Of a stretch of DNA of 64,000 bases, positions 17,716 to 25,671 are shown one piece after another (the first letter of the stretch is position 1; each line of letters starts with the position of its first letter). Source of the stretch: an uncultured Prevotellaceae bacterium (lineage in GTDB: Bacteria > Bacteroidota > Bacteroidia > Bacteroidales > Bacteroidaceae); contig CACXPX010000019.1 in the NCBI GenBank assembly GCA_902769705.1, forward strand, positions 35,764-99,763. The letters run 5' to 3'. The position numbers were made by a program, and so were the translations under genes. The notes beneath the pieces were generated by a model that was not told where the DNA came from, searched no databases, and was given only the letters and a program-made list of their open reading frames with translations.

Positions 17716-18348
17716 ATGACCAAGAAAGAACGCTACGCCTACATACTGGACTACTTCCGCCAGCAGATGCCCGTTGTCACCACCGAGCTACAATTCTCCA
17801 GCGCCTTCCAGCTGCTCTGCGCCACGCTCCTGAGCGCCCAATGCACCGACAAGCGCATCAATCAGGTTACCCCCGCGCTCTTCGCCCGATATCCGTCGGC
17901 AAAGGAGATGGCCCAGGCCGAGCCTGAAGACGTGTTCGAATACGTGAAAAGCGTGAGCTATCCCAATTCCAAGTCGCGCCATCTGGTCGAGATGGCTCGC
18001 ATGCTGGTGAGCGACTTCGGGGGCGAAGTGCCTGCCGATATGGACAACCTCGTGCGGCTGCCCGGCGTGGGGCGCAAGACGGCCAACGTGATGCAAGCCG
18101 TGTGGTTCGGACGTGCCGCCATGGCCGTCGACACCCATGTGTTCCGAGTGAGCCATCGCCTGGGCTTGGTGCCCGCTTCAGCCAACACACCTCTGAAAGT
18201 AGAGCAGCAGCTCATGCGCAACATCCCAGCCGACGACATCCCCGATGCCCACCATTGGCTCCTCCTTCATGGCCGCTACGTCTGCACCAGCCGCAAACCC
18301 CATTGCGAGAAATGCCCCTTCCAGGGAATCTGCCCCAAGATAATATAA
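17716..18348 (+). CDS. nth: Endonuclease III
   Basis: DNA glycosylase/AP lyase that removes oxidised pyrimidines in base-excision repair. The 210-residue protein has the helix-hairpin-helix LPGVGRKTANVM near residue 115, with the catalytic Lys in it, and the catalytic Asp in VDTHVFRVSHRLGL near residue 138. The C-terminal 4Fe-4S loop C-x6-C-x2-C-x5-C is complete (CTSRKPHCEKCPFQGIC). The length is normal. The ATG lies just after the upstream terminator, so the promoter may overlap it; I see no clear -7 box. Confidence 0.95.
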   Translation: MTKKERYAYILDYFRQQMPVVTTELQFSSAFQLLCATLLSAQCTDKRINQVTPALFARYPSAKEMAQAEPEDVFEYVKSVSYPNSKSRHLVEMARMLVSDFGGEVPADMDNLVRLPGVGRKTANVMQAVWFGRAAMAVDTHVFRVSHRLGLVPASANTPLKVEQQLMRNIPADDIPDAHHWLLLHGRYVCTSRKPHCEKCPFQGICPKII

Positions 18349-18487
18349 AAGGAGACCCCACCTAACCTCCCCTGTTTAGGGGAGGAACCTATAGTCACTC
18401 CATTTCGTTTAATTCTCCCCTAGGAGGAGTGGGAGAGCGTCTTAAGCTAATGTCCAAACTCCCAAACTCCTAAACTCCCAAACTCCT
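18349..18487. repeat. Hairpin and tandem octamers between nth and the DUF2461 gene
   Basis: The gap holds a perfect hairpin (CCTCCCCT, loop GTTT, AGGGGAGG, about 18366-18385), a related CTCCCCTAGGAGGAG block and four tandem octamers AAACTCCC/AAACTCCT (18456-18487) that end 10 bp before the next ATG. I see no gene in it. Confidence 0.7.
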
Positions 18488-18497
18488 AAAAAACAAC

Positions 18498-19241
18498 ATG
18501 AACTCAACCCGAATCCTCAATTTCCTGCGCCAGATAGCCGCCAACAACAACCGCGAGTGGTTCCAGGCGCATCGCGACGAATACGAAGCCGTGAGAAAAG
18601 ACTTCAACAACGGCATCGCACAAGCCATCACCGCCATCACCGAGTTCGACGACGAGATAGCCCACGTGCAAGTGAAAGACTGCGTCTACCGCTTCAACCG
18701 CGACACCCGCTTCTCGCCCGACAAGTCGCCCTACAAACGCCATCTTGGCGCCTACATCTGCATGAAAGGCAAGAAGGCCCTGCGCGGCGGCTACTACATC
18801 CATCTCGAGCCCGGCAACTGCCTCCTGGCCACCGGCAGCTATTGGCTCCCCACCAACATCCTCACCGCCTGCCGCAACGAAATCATGGCCAACACCGCCC
18901 AGTGGCTCGCAGCCGTGGAGAACCCCGCCTTCGTCAAGACCTTCGGCAAGCCAGGCGAAGGACAATGGCCCGAATATTCGGCCAACGAAGTAGGGGAGAA
19001 CACCCCCGAGAAAGCCTCCGAAAAAGGCTTCGGCCTCACCATGCTCAAGTCGTGTCCCGTCGGCTTCCCCCGCGACTACGAGTACATCCAGTATCTTCGC
19101 ATGAAAGACTATTGCTGCTGGCACCATGTCCCCGACACCTTCTTCGAGGGCGACCGTTGGATATCCGAAGCCGTGAAGATTTTCCGTGTCGCCAAGCCCA
19201 TGATGGACTTCATGAATTCCGTCATCGACGATTACGAATGA
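18498..19241 (+). CDS. DUF2461 domain-containing protein
   Basis: A 247-residue cytosolic protein of the DUF2461 (TIGR02453) family. Typical features are the N-terminal FLRQIAANNNREWFQAHRDEY, the central RFNRDTRFSPDKSPYKRHLG near residue 75 and GGYYIHLEPGNCLLATGSYW near residue 98. The biochemical role of the family is not established. The length is close to the family norm. It stands alone: nth lies upstream behind repeats, and 720 bp of repeats follow. Confidence 0.88.
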   Translation: MNSTRILNFLRQIAANNNREWFQAHRDEYEAVRKDFNNGIAQAITAITEFDDEIAHVQVKDCVYRFNRDTRFSPDKSPYKRHLGAYICMKGKKALRGGYYIHLEPGNCLLATGSYWLPTNILTACRNEIMANTAQWLAAVENPAFVKTFGKPGEGQWPEYSANEVGENTPEKASEKGFGLTMLKSCPVGFPRDYEYIQYLRMKDYCCWHHVPDTFFEGDRWISEAVKIFRVAKPMMDFMNSVIDDYE

Positions 19242-19319
19242 AGAAGCCCAAGCCTTAGATATAGAGATAAAAGATAAACAAATAAAAGGGGCCACCGAAC
19301 TCTCCCATTTTTCAGAAAA

Positions 19320-19524
19320 TGACAAAATGACAAAATGACAATTAGATTTAGACCCCTTTTACATCACGGAGGGTGGTAAGAGATAGTATTAGTAATAATA
19401 TATTTATATAATATTAATATAATATATATAATTTATGTTAAATCCATATCACCCCCGAGCACCCCTCAAGAGCATTTTCGTGCAAAACGACCCAAAACCT
19501 TATTGTCATTTTGTCATTTTGTCA
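19320..19524. repeat. Perfect 23-bp inverted repeat with A/T-only core (element 2)
   Basis: The left arm (19320-19342) and right arm (19502-19524) are exact reverse complements. Each arm consists of the octamer AAAATGAC repeated about three times. The 159-bp spacer contains a block of about 60 bp made almost only of A and T (19381-19440) that starts GATAGTA, as does the core of the element at 2858-3055. The arm sequence is unrelated to that element, but the design is the same. Confidence 0.88.
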
Positions 19525-19556
19525 CGATTGGTTGTCTTTCCCCTGATTCGGTGTAG

Positions 19557-19622
19557 GCAAAGCTATGCAATGAGAAGGTCAAAGCTATGCAATGGCGCTG
19601 TCAAAGATGGTCTTTGACAGAG
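19557..19622 (+). repeat. 22-bp dyad array, locus C (three units)
   Basis: Three units of exactly 22 bp in the same register as the other arrays. The third contains the perfect dyad TCAAAGATGGTCTTTGA; the same 17 bases occur in locus F at 48327. The array lies 33 bp after the A/T-core element and before REP-like hairpins, between convergent genes. Confidence 0.8.
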
Positions 19623-19658
19623 ATAAGAGATAGGCAATAATATTACAGTTGACGCAAA

Positions 19659-19817
19659 ACGCCCCGACGGGGCAGCAGCTAACAGCCCAAGGCAACGCCT
19701 TGGGGTAAGGAGCATGTGAGAAGAACGCGCTGAAAGTGCAAAAGCACTACTCGTTTGCTGTATGCCTCTCACCCAGGGCGATGCCCTGGGCTATGAGTGG
19801 GTTGGCCATTCAGGCCG
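19659..19817. repeat. REP-like hairpin pair (inverted arrangement)
   Basis: A series of palindromes: GCCCC-gac-GGGGC, CCCAAGGC-aac-GCCTTGGG, a TGC-tttt-GCA hairpin next to CTAC (GTAG on the minus strand, 19747-19750), GCCCAGGGC-gat-GCCCTGGG and a half-copy of the GGCCTgaaAGGCC module. The modules match those at 63709-63884 next to a RAYT transposase gene, with paired base changes that keep the stems. Between 19818 and 19962 I see only the AGTAAAAGGGTAAA-type words that recur near 63200. Confidence 0.8.
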
Positions 19818-19962
19818 CTCTTTGCTTGAGGCTAATGTCTTAAACTCCCGATTAATATTATTGTGTAATCTGCGTAATCCGTGCCGAAAGATAAAGGTAA
19901 ATAAGTAAAAGGGTAAACAAAACGGCCACAGACTCGGGAGAGTGCGGTGGTTTTTTAATTGC

Positions 19963-21228
19963 CTACAGTTCGATGGGATAGCTGACGACGAATTCGGTGA
20001 GGTCGGCTTTGGTGAGGTGGGCTTTGATGTTAAGGCCGATGGTGAGGCCGCGTAGGGCGGGGAAGGTGTAGTGGACGCCGATGCGCTCGTAGTAGGGTTT
20101 TTCGTTTGCTTTGGCGTTGTCGCCCATGTGGCGGTGGAGGTAGTAGCCGAGGGACATGGCTGCTGACCAGTTCTGGTAGTAGACTTGGTGTTTGAGGGCG
20201 AGTCCTACGGACCAGGGGCTGTGCTTGGCTGTGCTGCCGGCTTGCTGGTCGAGCTGTTCCACGCGGTCGGCATAGGTGCCATAGAAGAGGTCGGCTCCGA
20301 TGCCTGAAGCCCATCGGCGTGCATAGCGATACATGATGTCGGCTTGTGCGGAGTAGGCGGCGTAGAGGTGGAAGCGGTTGGTGCGGTAGCGTGCTGAGTC
20401 GGTGTGGGTGTGGAATTGTGTGAGCTGCCAGTCTTCGAGCAGGGTTTTCCCTCCGATGCCGAGCGTGATGTTGGCGTAGAGTCGTTTCTCGAAGGGTTTG
20501 CGGATGATGCCGGTTGCCCGGTTTTCGACGGCTTTGTAGTAGGGCATGTAGCGCAGGGCGAGGATGGGCCCGAGGAAGTTGGCGCCTTTGTTGGGTCGGT
20601 TGAGGGCTCCGTTGCTATGGTGGAAGAACTCGACTCCTGCCGTGACGCCCCAGTCGCGTGCGAGGCGGTAGGTGGCATGGGCTCCGCCGGCGAAATAGAC
20701 TAGGAAGCGCGAGCCTGTGAGCTCGTTGTCGATGTTGCTGGGGTTGTTGTATTTGTGTTTGCCCCAGCTGATGCCTGTTCCGAGCATGTAGTCGAACATC
20801 CAATGGCGGTTGCGGTAGAGGGGGCGTGTGAAGGTGGCGTAGGCGGTGGTGATGTTTCCTAGGCGCGAGTCGTAGTCCACTTCTTGTGCCATTCCCCATG
20901 CGGGGTCGGGGGAGCGGTGCATGGTGACGTTGTTGCGGCTGAACTTCAGTCCGAAGGCGAAGAGGGGGTAGTTGAAGTCGCTGGCGAAGGCGTTGGAGTC
21001 GGCGGGGAGGGCTGTGTAGTTGACCTCGGCTGCGATGGAGAGCGACTGCTTGTTGCGCTGCCACTTTTGCTGCCAGCTGTCCATGACGACGAGCCGGGCG
21101 GGCATGATGGTGAGGCTGGCGCCGAGATGGGTGGCTGAGTCGGCTTCTTGGCTTAAAAAAACATGGTCCGCCGCATAGGTTTTTATGCAGCAGACCATGA
21201 CTATATATATAATAAGGTGTCGCTTCAT
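19963..21228 (-). CDS. PagL-like lipid A deacylase / acyloxyacyl hydrolase
   Basis: A 421-residue protein with a Sec signal (MKRHLIIYIVMVCCIKTYAA) and an outer-membrane beta-barrel pattern with many Gly and aromatic strands. The segment GVEFFHHSNGALNRPNKGAN near residue 205 resembles the PagL signature in which His and Ser of HxSN are catalytic. PagL removes an ester-linked acyl chain from lipid A. At 421 residues it is much longer than the 170-residue Pseudomonas enzyme, as in Bacteroidetes relatives annotated acyloxyacyl hydrolase. Its ATG overlaps the pheS stop by one base (TGATG), so it is coupled to pheS. A barrel with another activity cannot be excluded. Confidence 0.75.
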   Translation of the reverse strand: MKRHLIIYIVMVCCIKTYAADHVFLSQEADSATHLGASLTIMPARLVVMDSWQQKWQRNKQSLSIAAEVNYTALPADSNAFASDFNYPLFAFGLKFSRNNVTMHRSPDPAWGMAQEVDYDSRLGNITTAYATFTRPLYRNRHWMFDYMLGTGISWGKHKYNNPSNIDNELTGSRFLVYFAGGAHATYRLARDWGVTAGVEFFHHSNGALNRPNKGANFLGPILALRYMPYYKAVENRATGIIRKPFEKRLYANITLGIGGKTLLEDWQLTQFHTHTDSARYRTNRFHLYAAYSAQADIMYRYARRWASGIGADLFYGTYADRVEQLDQQAGSTAKHSPWSVGLALKHQVYYQNWSAAMSLGYYLHRHMGDNAKANEKPYYERIGVHYTFPALRGLTIGLNIKAHLTKADLTEFVVSYPIEL

Positions 21229-22265
21229 CAGTTGGCGGCTTCGAACTCGCGCAGGAAACGGGTGTCGTTTTCTGAGAACATGCGCAAATCGGCCACACGG
21301 TACTTGAGGTTGGTGATGCGCTCTACGCCCATGCCGAATGCATAGCCAGAGTAGACGGTGCTGTCGATGCCGCAGGCTTCGAGCACGTTGGGGTCGACCA
21401 TTCCGCACCCGAGGATTTCCACCCATCCGGTGTGTTTGCAGAAGCCGCATCCTTTTCCGCCGCAGATGTGGCACGAGATGTCCATCTCGGCGCTGGGCTC
21501 GGTGAAGGGGAAGTAGCTGGGGCGCAGACGTATCTTGGTCTCGGGTCCGAACATCTCACGAGCGAACGAGAGGAGCACTTGTTTGAGGTCGGTGAACGAG
21601 ACGTTCTTGTCTACGTAGAGGCCTTCCACCTGATGGAAGAAGCAATGGGCGCGGGCAGAGATGGCCTCGTTGCGATAGACGCGGCCCGGGCAGATGACGC
21701 GGATGGGCGGCTGATGGGTCTCCATGTAGTGTGCCTGGTCGTTGGATGTATGCGAGCGGAGGATGACGTTCTTGGCCACCTCGTCGGGGTTGGTCTCGAT
21801 GAAGAAGGTGTCTTGCATGTCGCGTGCGGGGTGGTCGGCGGCGAAGTTGAGCTTGGTGAAGACGTGGAGGTCGTCGTCGATTTCGGGTCCTTCGGCAAGG
21901 GTGAATCCCATGCGCTGGAAGATGTCTACAATCTCGTTCTTCACGATGTTGAGCGGATGGCGCGTGCCGAGGGGTATGGGGTAGGGCGTGCGCGTGAGGT
22001 CGATGTCGTCGCTGACGGTGTCGGCAGCCTCGAACTGCTCTTTGAGCTCGTTGATTTTGTCGAATGCTTTCTGCTTGAGCTCGTTGATTTTGATGCCCAC
22101 GGCCTTTTTCTCTTCGGCCGCCACGTTGCGGAAGTCGGCCATGAGGGCGTTGATTTCACCTTTCTTGCTGAGATATTTCAGTCGGAGTTGTTCGATTTCC
22201 TCGGCATTTTTGGCCGAGAGCGTGCTTACTTCTTTCAGAAGTTCGTCTATTTTGTCTAATAGCAT
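21228..22265 (-). CDS. pheS: Phenylalanine--tRNA ligase alpha subunit
   Basis: Catalytic subunit of the alpha2-beta2 PheRS. The 345-residue protein has the N-terminal coiled coil (residues 1-85), class II motif 2 (FHQVEGLYVDKN near residue 205) and motif 3 (GYAFGMGVERI near residue 318). The segment DISCHICGGKGCGFCKHTGW near residue 270 carries four Cys, as in many Bacteroidetes and Firmicutes sequences. pheT is not in the window. A -7 box (TACCTTTG, 22292-22299 on the minus strand) lies 26 bp upstream. Confidence 0.96.
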   Translation of the reverse strand: MLLDKIDELLKEVSTLSAKNAEEIEQLRLKYLSKKGEINALMADFRNVAAEEKKAVGIKINELKQKAFDKINELKEQFEAADTVSDDIDLTRTPYPIPLGTRHPLNIVKNEIVDIFQRMGFTLAEGPEIDDDLHVFTKLNFAADHPARDMQDTFFIETNPDEVAKNVILRSHTSNDQAHYMETHQPPIRVICPGRVYRNEAISARAHCFFHQVEGLYVDKNVSFTDLKQVLLSFAREMFGPETKIRLRPSYFPFTEPSAEMDISCHICGGKGCGFCKHTGWVEILGCGMVDPNVLEACGIDSTVYSGYAFGMGVERITNLKYRVADLRMFSENDTRFLREFEAAN

Positions 22266-22392
22266 ATCTATGGATGTTTACAAATTTTCTGCAAAGGTAA
22301 TATTTTTAGCTCAAAAACGGAAATATATCGAAATAAAGTTGTAATTTTGCACAAATTTGAGAACCTACAAGGCGGATTTGTTTAGATTTGTT

Positions 22393-23232
22393 ATGAAAAA
22401 AGGTGCTTTCTTCCTATTGTGGAGCGTTGTGTTGATGCCCTTTTGTTTCACGACGACGGGATGTAACGACCGCAGACCCGTTGCCGATGACTCGTTGTCC
22501 GTGGAGGTGGACTCCGACTCTATCCGGGAGGCCGAGGAGCAAGGCGTGATGCCGAAGGGAGCCGATGAGCTCTTCGACGACTTCTTCTTCAACTTCGCGG
22601 GCAACAAGCGGCTTCAGTCGCAGCGCATACAGTTCCCCCTGCCTGTCTTTGAGAACGGCGAGAAGGTGAGGCAGATGGAGAAGAAGCAATGGGCGATGGA
22701 CTATTTCTTCATGGAAGACGGCTACTACACCTTGATTTTCGACAATGCCGAGCAGATGGAGATTGTGAACGACACGTCGGTGGTTCACGTGGTGCTGGAG
22801 AAGATTTTCCTTGAGAAGAAGAACGTGGTTCAGTATGTGTTCGACAACATCGACGGCAAATGGATGATGACGTCGATACACGAGAACGAGATGTATCAGA
22901 ACACGAATGCCTCGTTCCTGGATTTCTATCAGAAGTTTGCAACCGACAGCGCCTTCCAGCAGCATAGCATCAACGAGTTTGTGACCTTCACCGCTCCCGA
23001 CCCCGACGACGACTTCAGCACGATTACCGGCACCATCACGCCCGAGCAATGGCCTATGTTCAAGCCGGGACTGATTCCGGAGGGCGTCATCTGGAATGTG
23101 ATTTACGGTCAGCAATATGTGTCGGACAACCAGAAATATTTTGTGGTGAGAGGTGTGGCCAACGGCTTGGAGATTCAGATGACGTTCAGGAAGAAAGGCT
23201 TGAACTGGAAACTCGTGAAATTTAACTATTAG
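22393..23232 (+). CDS. DUF4348 lipoprotein
   Basis: A 279-residue protein with a lipoprotein signal (FFLLWSVVLMPFCFTTTGC). The mature part matches the DUF4348 type known from Bacteroides: an acidic linker, then KGADELFDDFFFNFAGNK and a C-terminal NTF2-like beta sheet with many aromatic residues. The family function is unknown. The ATG at 22393 was chosen for the signal. A -7 box (TAATTTTG, 22342-22349) precedes it. murB starts 3 bp after its stop, so the two are cotranscribed, which points to an envelope role. Confidence 0.82.
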   Translation: MKKGAFFLLWSVVLMPFCFTTTGCNDRRPVADDSLSVEVDSDSIREAEEQGVMPKGADELFDDFFFNFAGNKRLQSQRIQFPLPVFENGEKVRQMEKKQWAMDYFFMEDGYYTLIFDNAEQMEIVNDTSVVHVVLEKIFLEKKNVVQYVFDNIDGKWMMTSIHENEMYQNTNASFLDFYQKFATDSAFQQHSINEFVTFTAPDPDDDFSTITGTITPEQWPMFKPGLIPEGVIWNVIYGQQYVSDNQKYFVVRGVANGLEIQMTFRKKGLNWKLVKFNY

Positions 23233-23235
23233 ACC

Positions 23236-24264
23236 ATGATAAAAGATTTTCGTGATTATAACTTGCTGCCTCACAACACGTTTGGCATAGAGGCGCGTTG
23301 TCGTCGGTTCGTGGAGTTTGAGTCGGTTGACGAGGCTCGCGAGGTGGCCACGATGCTGCAGGAAGCCGATGAGCCTCTGCTGATTGTTGGCGGCGGTAGC
23401 AACTTGTTGCTCACGGGCGATTATCAGGGGACGGTGGTGCATTCGGCCATCAAGGGGATTCGCGAGGAGCGGGGAACGAGGAATGAGGAAGGAGGCGTTA
23501 TTCTGACTTGCGGCAGCGGCGAGACATGGGACGACGTGGTGGCTTATTGCGTGGAGCGTGGCTACTACGGAGCCGAGAATCTGTCGCTTATTCCGGGAGA
23601 AGTGGGAGCCAGCGCGGTGCAGAACATCGGGGCCTATGGCGCTGAGGTGGCCGACATCATCCGCGAGGTGGTGGGCGTTGAAATGGGCACGGGCTCCGTG
23701 CGCAGGTTCGCACCTGAAGAATGCGGCTACGCCTACCGGAACAGCAAGTTCAAGAACGAGTGGAAAAACCGATATCTCATCGTTGAAGTGTCTTACGCCC
23801 TGAAACTGGACGCAGGGCTGAACCTTGAATATGGAAACATCAAGGCCGAGTTGGAGCGCAAGGGGATTGAATGTCCCACGCTCAGCCAGCTTCGGCAGGT
23901 GATTATCGACATACGCAACGCAAAACTTCCCGACCCCAAGGTGGAGGGAAATGCGGGCAGCTTCTTCATGAACCCGGTTGTTCCTGTTGCCAAATATGAG
24001 GAGTTGGCCGCCCTATATCCGGGTATGCCGCATTATGTGGTTGATGCCGAACGCGTGAAGATTCCCGCCGGTTGGATGATTGACCAATGCGGCTGGAAAG
24101 GGAAAAGCGTGGGGCGTGCTGGCGTACACAGCCGTCAGGCATTGGTGTTGGTGAACAAGGGTGGCGCTACGGGTGACGAGGTTGTCACTTTATGCAAGAA
24201 GATACAACAGGATGTGCTCGAGCGTTTTGGAATCGAGATTCATCCGGAAGTCAACATTGTATAA
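23236..24264 (+). CDS. murB: UDP-N-acetylenolpyruvoylglucosamine reductase
   Basis: FAD-dependent cytosolic reductase that forms UDP-N-acetylmuramate for peptidoglycan. The 342-residue protein is a type I MurB: FAD-binding PLLIVGGGSNLLLT near residue 47, then LSLIPGEVGASAVQNIGAYG near residue 117, and the catalytic Ser region GNAGSFFMNP near residue 240. A purine-rich insertion (residues 76-86, REERGTRNEEG) looks like an in-frame low-complexity word repeat and is not usual in the family; it should lie in a surface loop. Confidence 0.95.
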   Translation: MIKDFRDYNLLPHNTFGIEARCRRFVEFESVDEAREVATMLQEADEPLLIVGGGSNLLLTGDYQGTVVHSAIKGIREERGTRNEEGGVILTCGSGETWDDVVAYCVERGYYGAENLSLIPGEVGASAVQNIGAYGAEVADIIREVVGVEMGTGSVRRFAPEECGYAYRNSKFKNEWKNRYLIVEVSYALKLDAGLNLEYGNIKAELERKGIECPTLSQLRQVIIDIRNAKLPDPKVEGNAGSFFMNPVVPVAKYEELAALYPGMPHYVVDAERVKIPAGWMIDQCGWKGKSVGRAGVHSRQALVLVNKGGATGDEVVTLCKKIQQDVLERFGIEIHPEVNIV

Positions 24265-24296
24265 CTCTGATAAAAGCATTTACAAGAAGCAATTGT

Positions 24297-24346
24297 CCCT
24301 TTTTTATGCCCCTCACTCCCCTTTAAGCCCTTTAAGCCCTTTATAA
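24297..24346. repeat. Inverted copy of the AAAGGGCTTAAAGGG word repeat
   Basis: Words CTCCCCTTTAAGCCC and TTTAAGCCCTTTA fill the gap before the metallo-hydrolase gene. They are the reverse complement of words at 14745-14775. Confidence 0.6.
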
Positions 24347-24349
24347 AAT

Positions 24350-25114
24350 ATGATGCGTTTTACTTTTTTAGGAACAGGAACGTCGGGCGGTGTGCCTTCT
24401 TTGGGGTGCCAATGTGAGGTGTGCCGAAGCACAGACCCTCGCGACAAGCGGTTGCGGAGTGCGGGATTGCTGGAAACAGAGACCACCCGGCTGCTCATCG
24501 ATTGTGGCCCCGACATCCGCCAGCAGCTCATGCCCTTGCCGTTCGTCAAGCCCGATGGCGTGCTGCTCACACATATCCATTACGACCATGTGGCGGGAAT
24601 CGACGACCTGCGCGCGTTTTGCGTGTTCGGCAACCTTGATATCTATGCCGACGCCCTTACCGAAAAGAGTCTGCATCAGACGATGCCCTATTGTTTCTTG
24701 GAGCATCTCTACCCGGGTGTTCCCTTGCTGAAACTGCATACACTCACGCCGCACGAACCGTTGCACATAGGTGATATCGAATGCATGCCCATCCAGGTGA
24801 TGCACGGTAGGCTCCCGATTCTCGCTTTCCGATTCGGCACCTTTGCCTATATCACCGACATGAAGACCATTTCCGATTCTGAGATGCCTTATCTTGAAGG
24901 TGTGGAGACGTTGGTGGTCAACGCGTTGCGTTTTGAGAAAGAGCACCATTCGCACATGCTCGTCGACGAGGCCATTGCTTTCTCGAGAAGGGTGGGGGCT
25001 AAGCGCACCTACTTCACCCACCTCACCCATCGCATCGGTTTTCACGACGATGCCAACCGTCGTTTGCCGGCTGGTTTTTCGTTCGCTTACGACGGTTTGA
25101 CCATCGAAGTTTGA
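24350..25114 (+). CDS. MBL-fold metallo-hydrolase (PhnP-like)
   Basis: A 254-residue cytosolic metallo-beta-lactamase-fold protein. It begins LGTGTSGGVPSLGC, as in PhnP-type cyclic phosphodiesterases, followed by CQCEVC, which may bind a structural metal. The metal motif HxHxDH is complete (THIHYDHVAGID near residue 80), and further His residues follow (VMHGR near residue 150, FTHLTHR near residue 225). PhnP itself cleaves phosphoribosyl cyclic phosphate, but no phosphonate genes are near, so the substrate is uncertain. Confidence 0.85.
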   Translation: MMRFTFLGTGTSGGVPSLGCQCEVCRSTDPRDKRLRSAGLLETETTRLLIDCGPDIRQQLMPLPFVKPDGVLLTHIHYDHVAGIDDLRAFCVFGNLDIYADALTEKSLHQTMPYCFLEHLYPGVPLLKLHTLTPHEPLHIGDIECMPIQVMHGRLPILAFRFGTFAYITDMKTISDSEMPYLEGVETLVVNALRFEKEHHSHMLVDEAIAFSRRVGAKRTYFTHLTHRIGFHDDANRRLPAGFSFAYDGLTIEV

Positions 25115-25185
25115 TTAGAAATAGTGACAAAAACGGTCGTTTTAGTTAATGATTGTTATTATTTTGCACTTTTTTGTGCGTTTTT

Positions 25186-25216
25186 ATTGCAGTTTCGTAG
25201 AAAAGTTATATCTTTG
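25186..25216 (+). promoter_or_regulatory. Orphan promoter
   Basis: ATTG, 19 bp, TATCTTTG followed by C. No protein gene follows on the plus strand before the terminator at 25363-25395. Confidence 0.65.
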
Positions 25217-25222
25217 CATGTG

Positions 25223-25395
25223 TGTTTTTCATAGTATTAGATTTAAGGTTAACAAAGGTTGGGGTACAGCGGTACTCCATTTTTTTTGTATATACCTGAA
25301 TGGAACCCCAATCTCGCTCCACATTCTTTCGAAAGTTTTTGCAAAGTGTAAGCCATAAAAAAACGCTGGGACTTTGTGGGTCTCAGCGTCTTTTG
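25223..25395 (+). ncRNA. Candidate noncoding RNA
   Basis: About 170 bp lie between a good promoter and a hairpin with a short T-run. The transcript would contain GGTTGGGGT, which can pair with ACCCCAATC about 50 bases later, then a U-rich loop and the terminal hairpin. The open frames here are short and lack coding character. The pairing and boundaries are predicted by eye only. Confidence 0.4.
25357..25394. terminator. Hairpin terminator, mainly for the minus-strand operon
   Basis: A 9-bp stem (ACGCTGGGA with TCTCAGCGT, one G-U pair) has seven A on its left and TTTT close to its right. On the minus strand it has a strong U-tract. It overlaps the stop codon of the 93-residue gene. Confidence 0.82.
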
Positions 25396-25664
25396 GATCG
25401 TTTGCCAGATTTGAATTTTCGGTATAGCTTCCATCCGAGAATGATGCCATCGAGCACTCCCGCTCCCGTGCTCATCAGGCCGGTAATGCGTTTGGATGGG
25501 GTCATCACGCCCAATGGTTCGGGCTTGTGGAACAAGTTGCCCCAAAGCGTGCGGATTTCTTGGTCGTCTTTCCTGATCTGCTTTTTCAGCGAATCTTTCC
25601 GCGTGCGGATTTCCTCAAGCGACTTGTAGGCCGCAGAGGTGGTGATGTCTAATTCGTTTTCCAT
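25383..25664 (-). CDS. Hypothetical protein, last gene of the ytxH operon
   Basis: A 93-residue basic protein. Residues 1-45 form a charged helix (SLEEIRTRKDSLKKQIRKDD). A weakly hydrophobic segment (residues 63-80, MSTGAGVLDGIILGWKLY) may touch the membrane, and the end is strongly basic (KSGKRSKRR). It starts 7 bp upstream of the end of the holin-like gene's intergenic space and shares its transcript. In Bacteroidetes a gene of this kind often follows the ytxH/holin-like pair; its role is unknown. Confidence 0.68.
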   Translation of the reverse strand: MENELDITTSAAYKSLEEIRTRKDSLKKQIRKDDQEIRTLWGNLFHKPEPLGVMTPSKRITGLMSTGAGVLDGIILGWKLYRKFKSGKRSKRR

Positions 25665-25671
25665 GCGATAA

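Noticed and set aside
21231-21474. N-terminal extension of the PagL-like gene into pheS
   Set aside because: The extension is Arg/His-rich shadow translation of pheS, and the signal peptide begins at the ATG at 21228.
25149-25358. 69-codon plus-strand frame before the holin-like operon
   Set aside because: It starts before the promoter at 25186-25216, and its composition follows the T-rich DNA.
25223-25395. 6S RNA
   Set aside because: Length is near 170 bases, but I cannot see the long double helix with a central bubble, so no named family is assigned.
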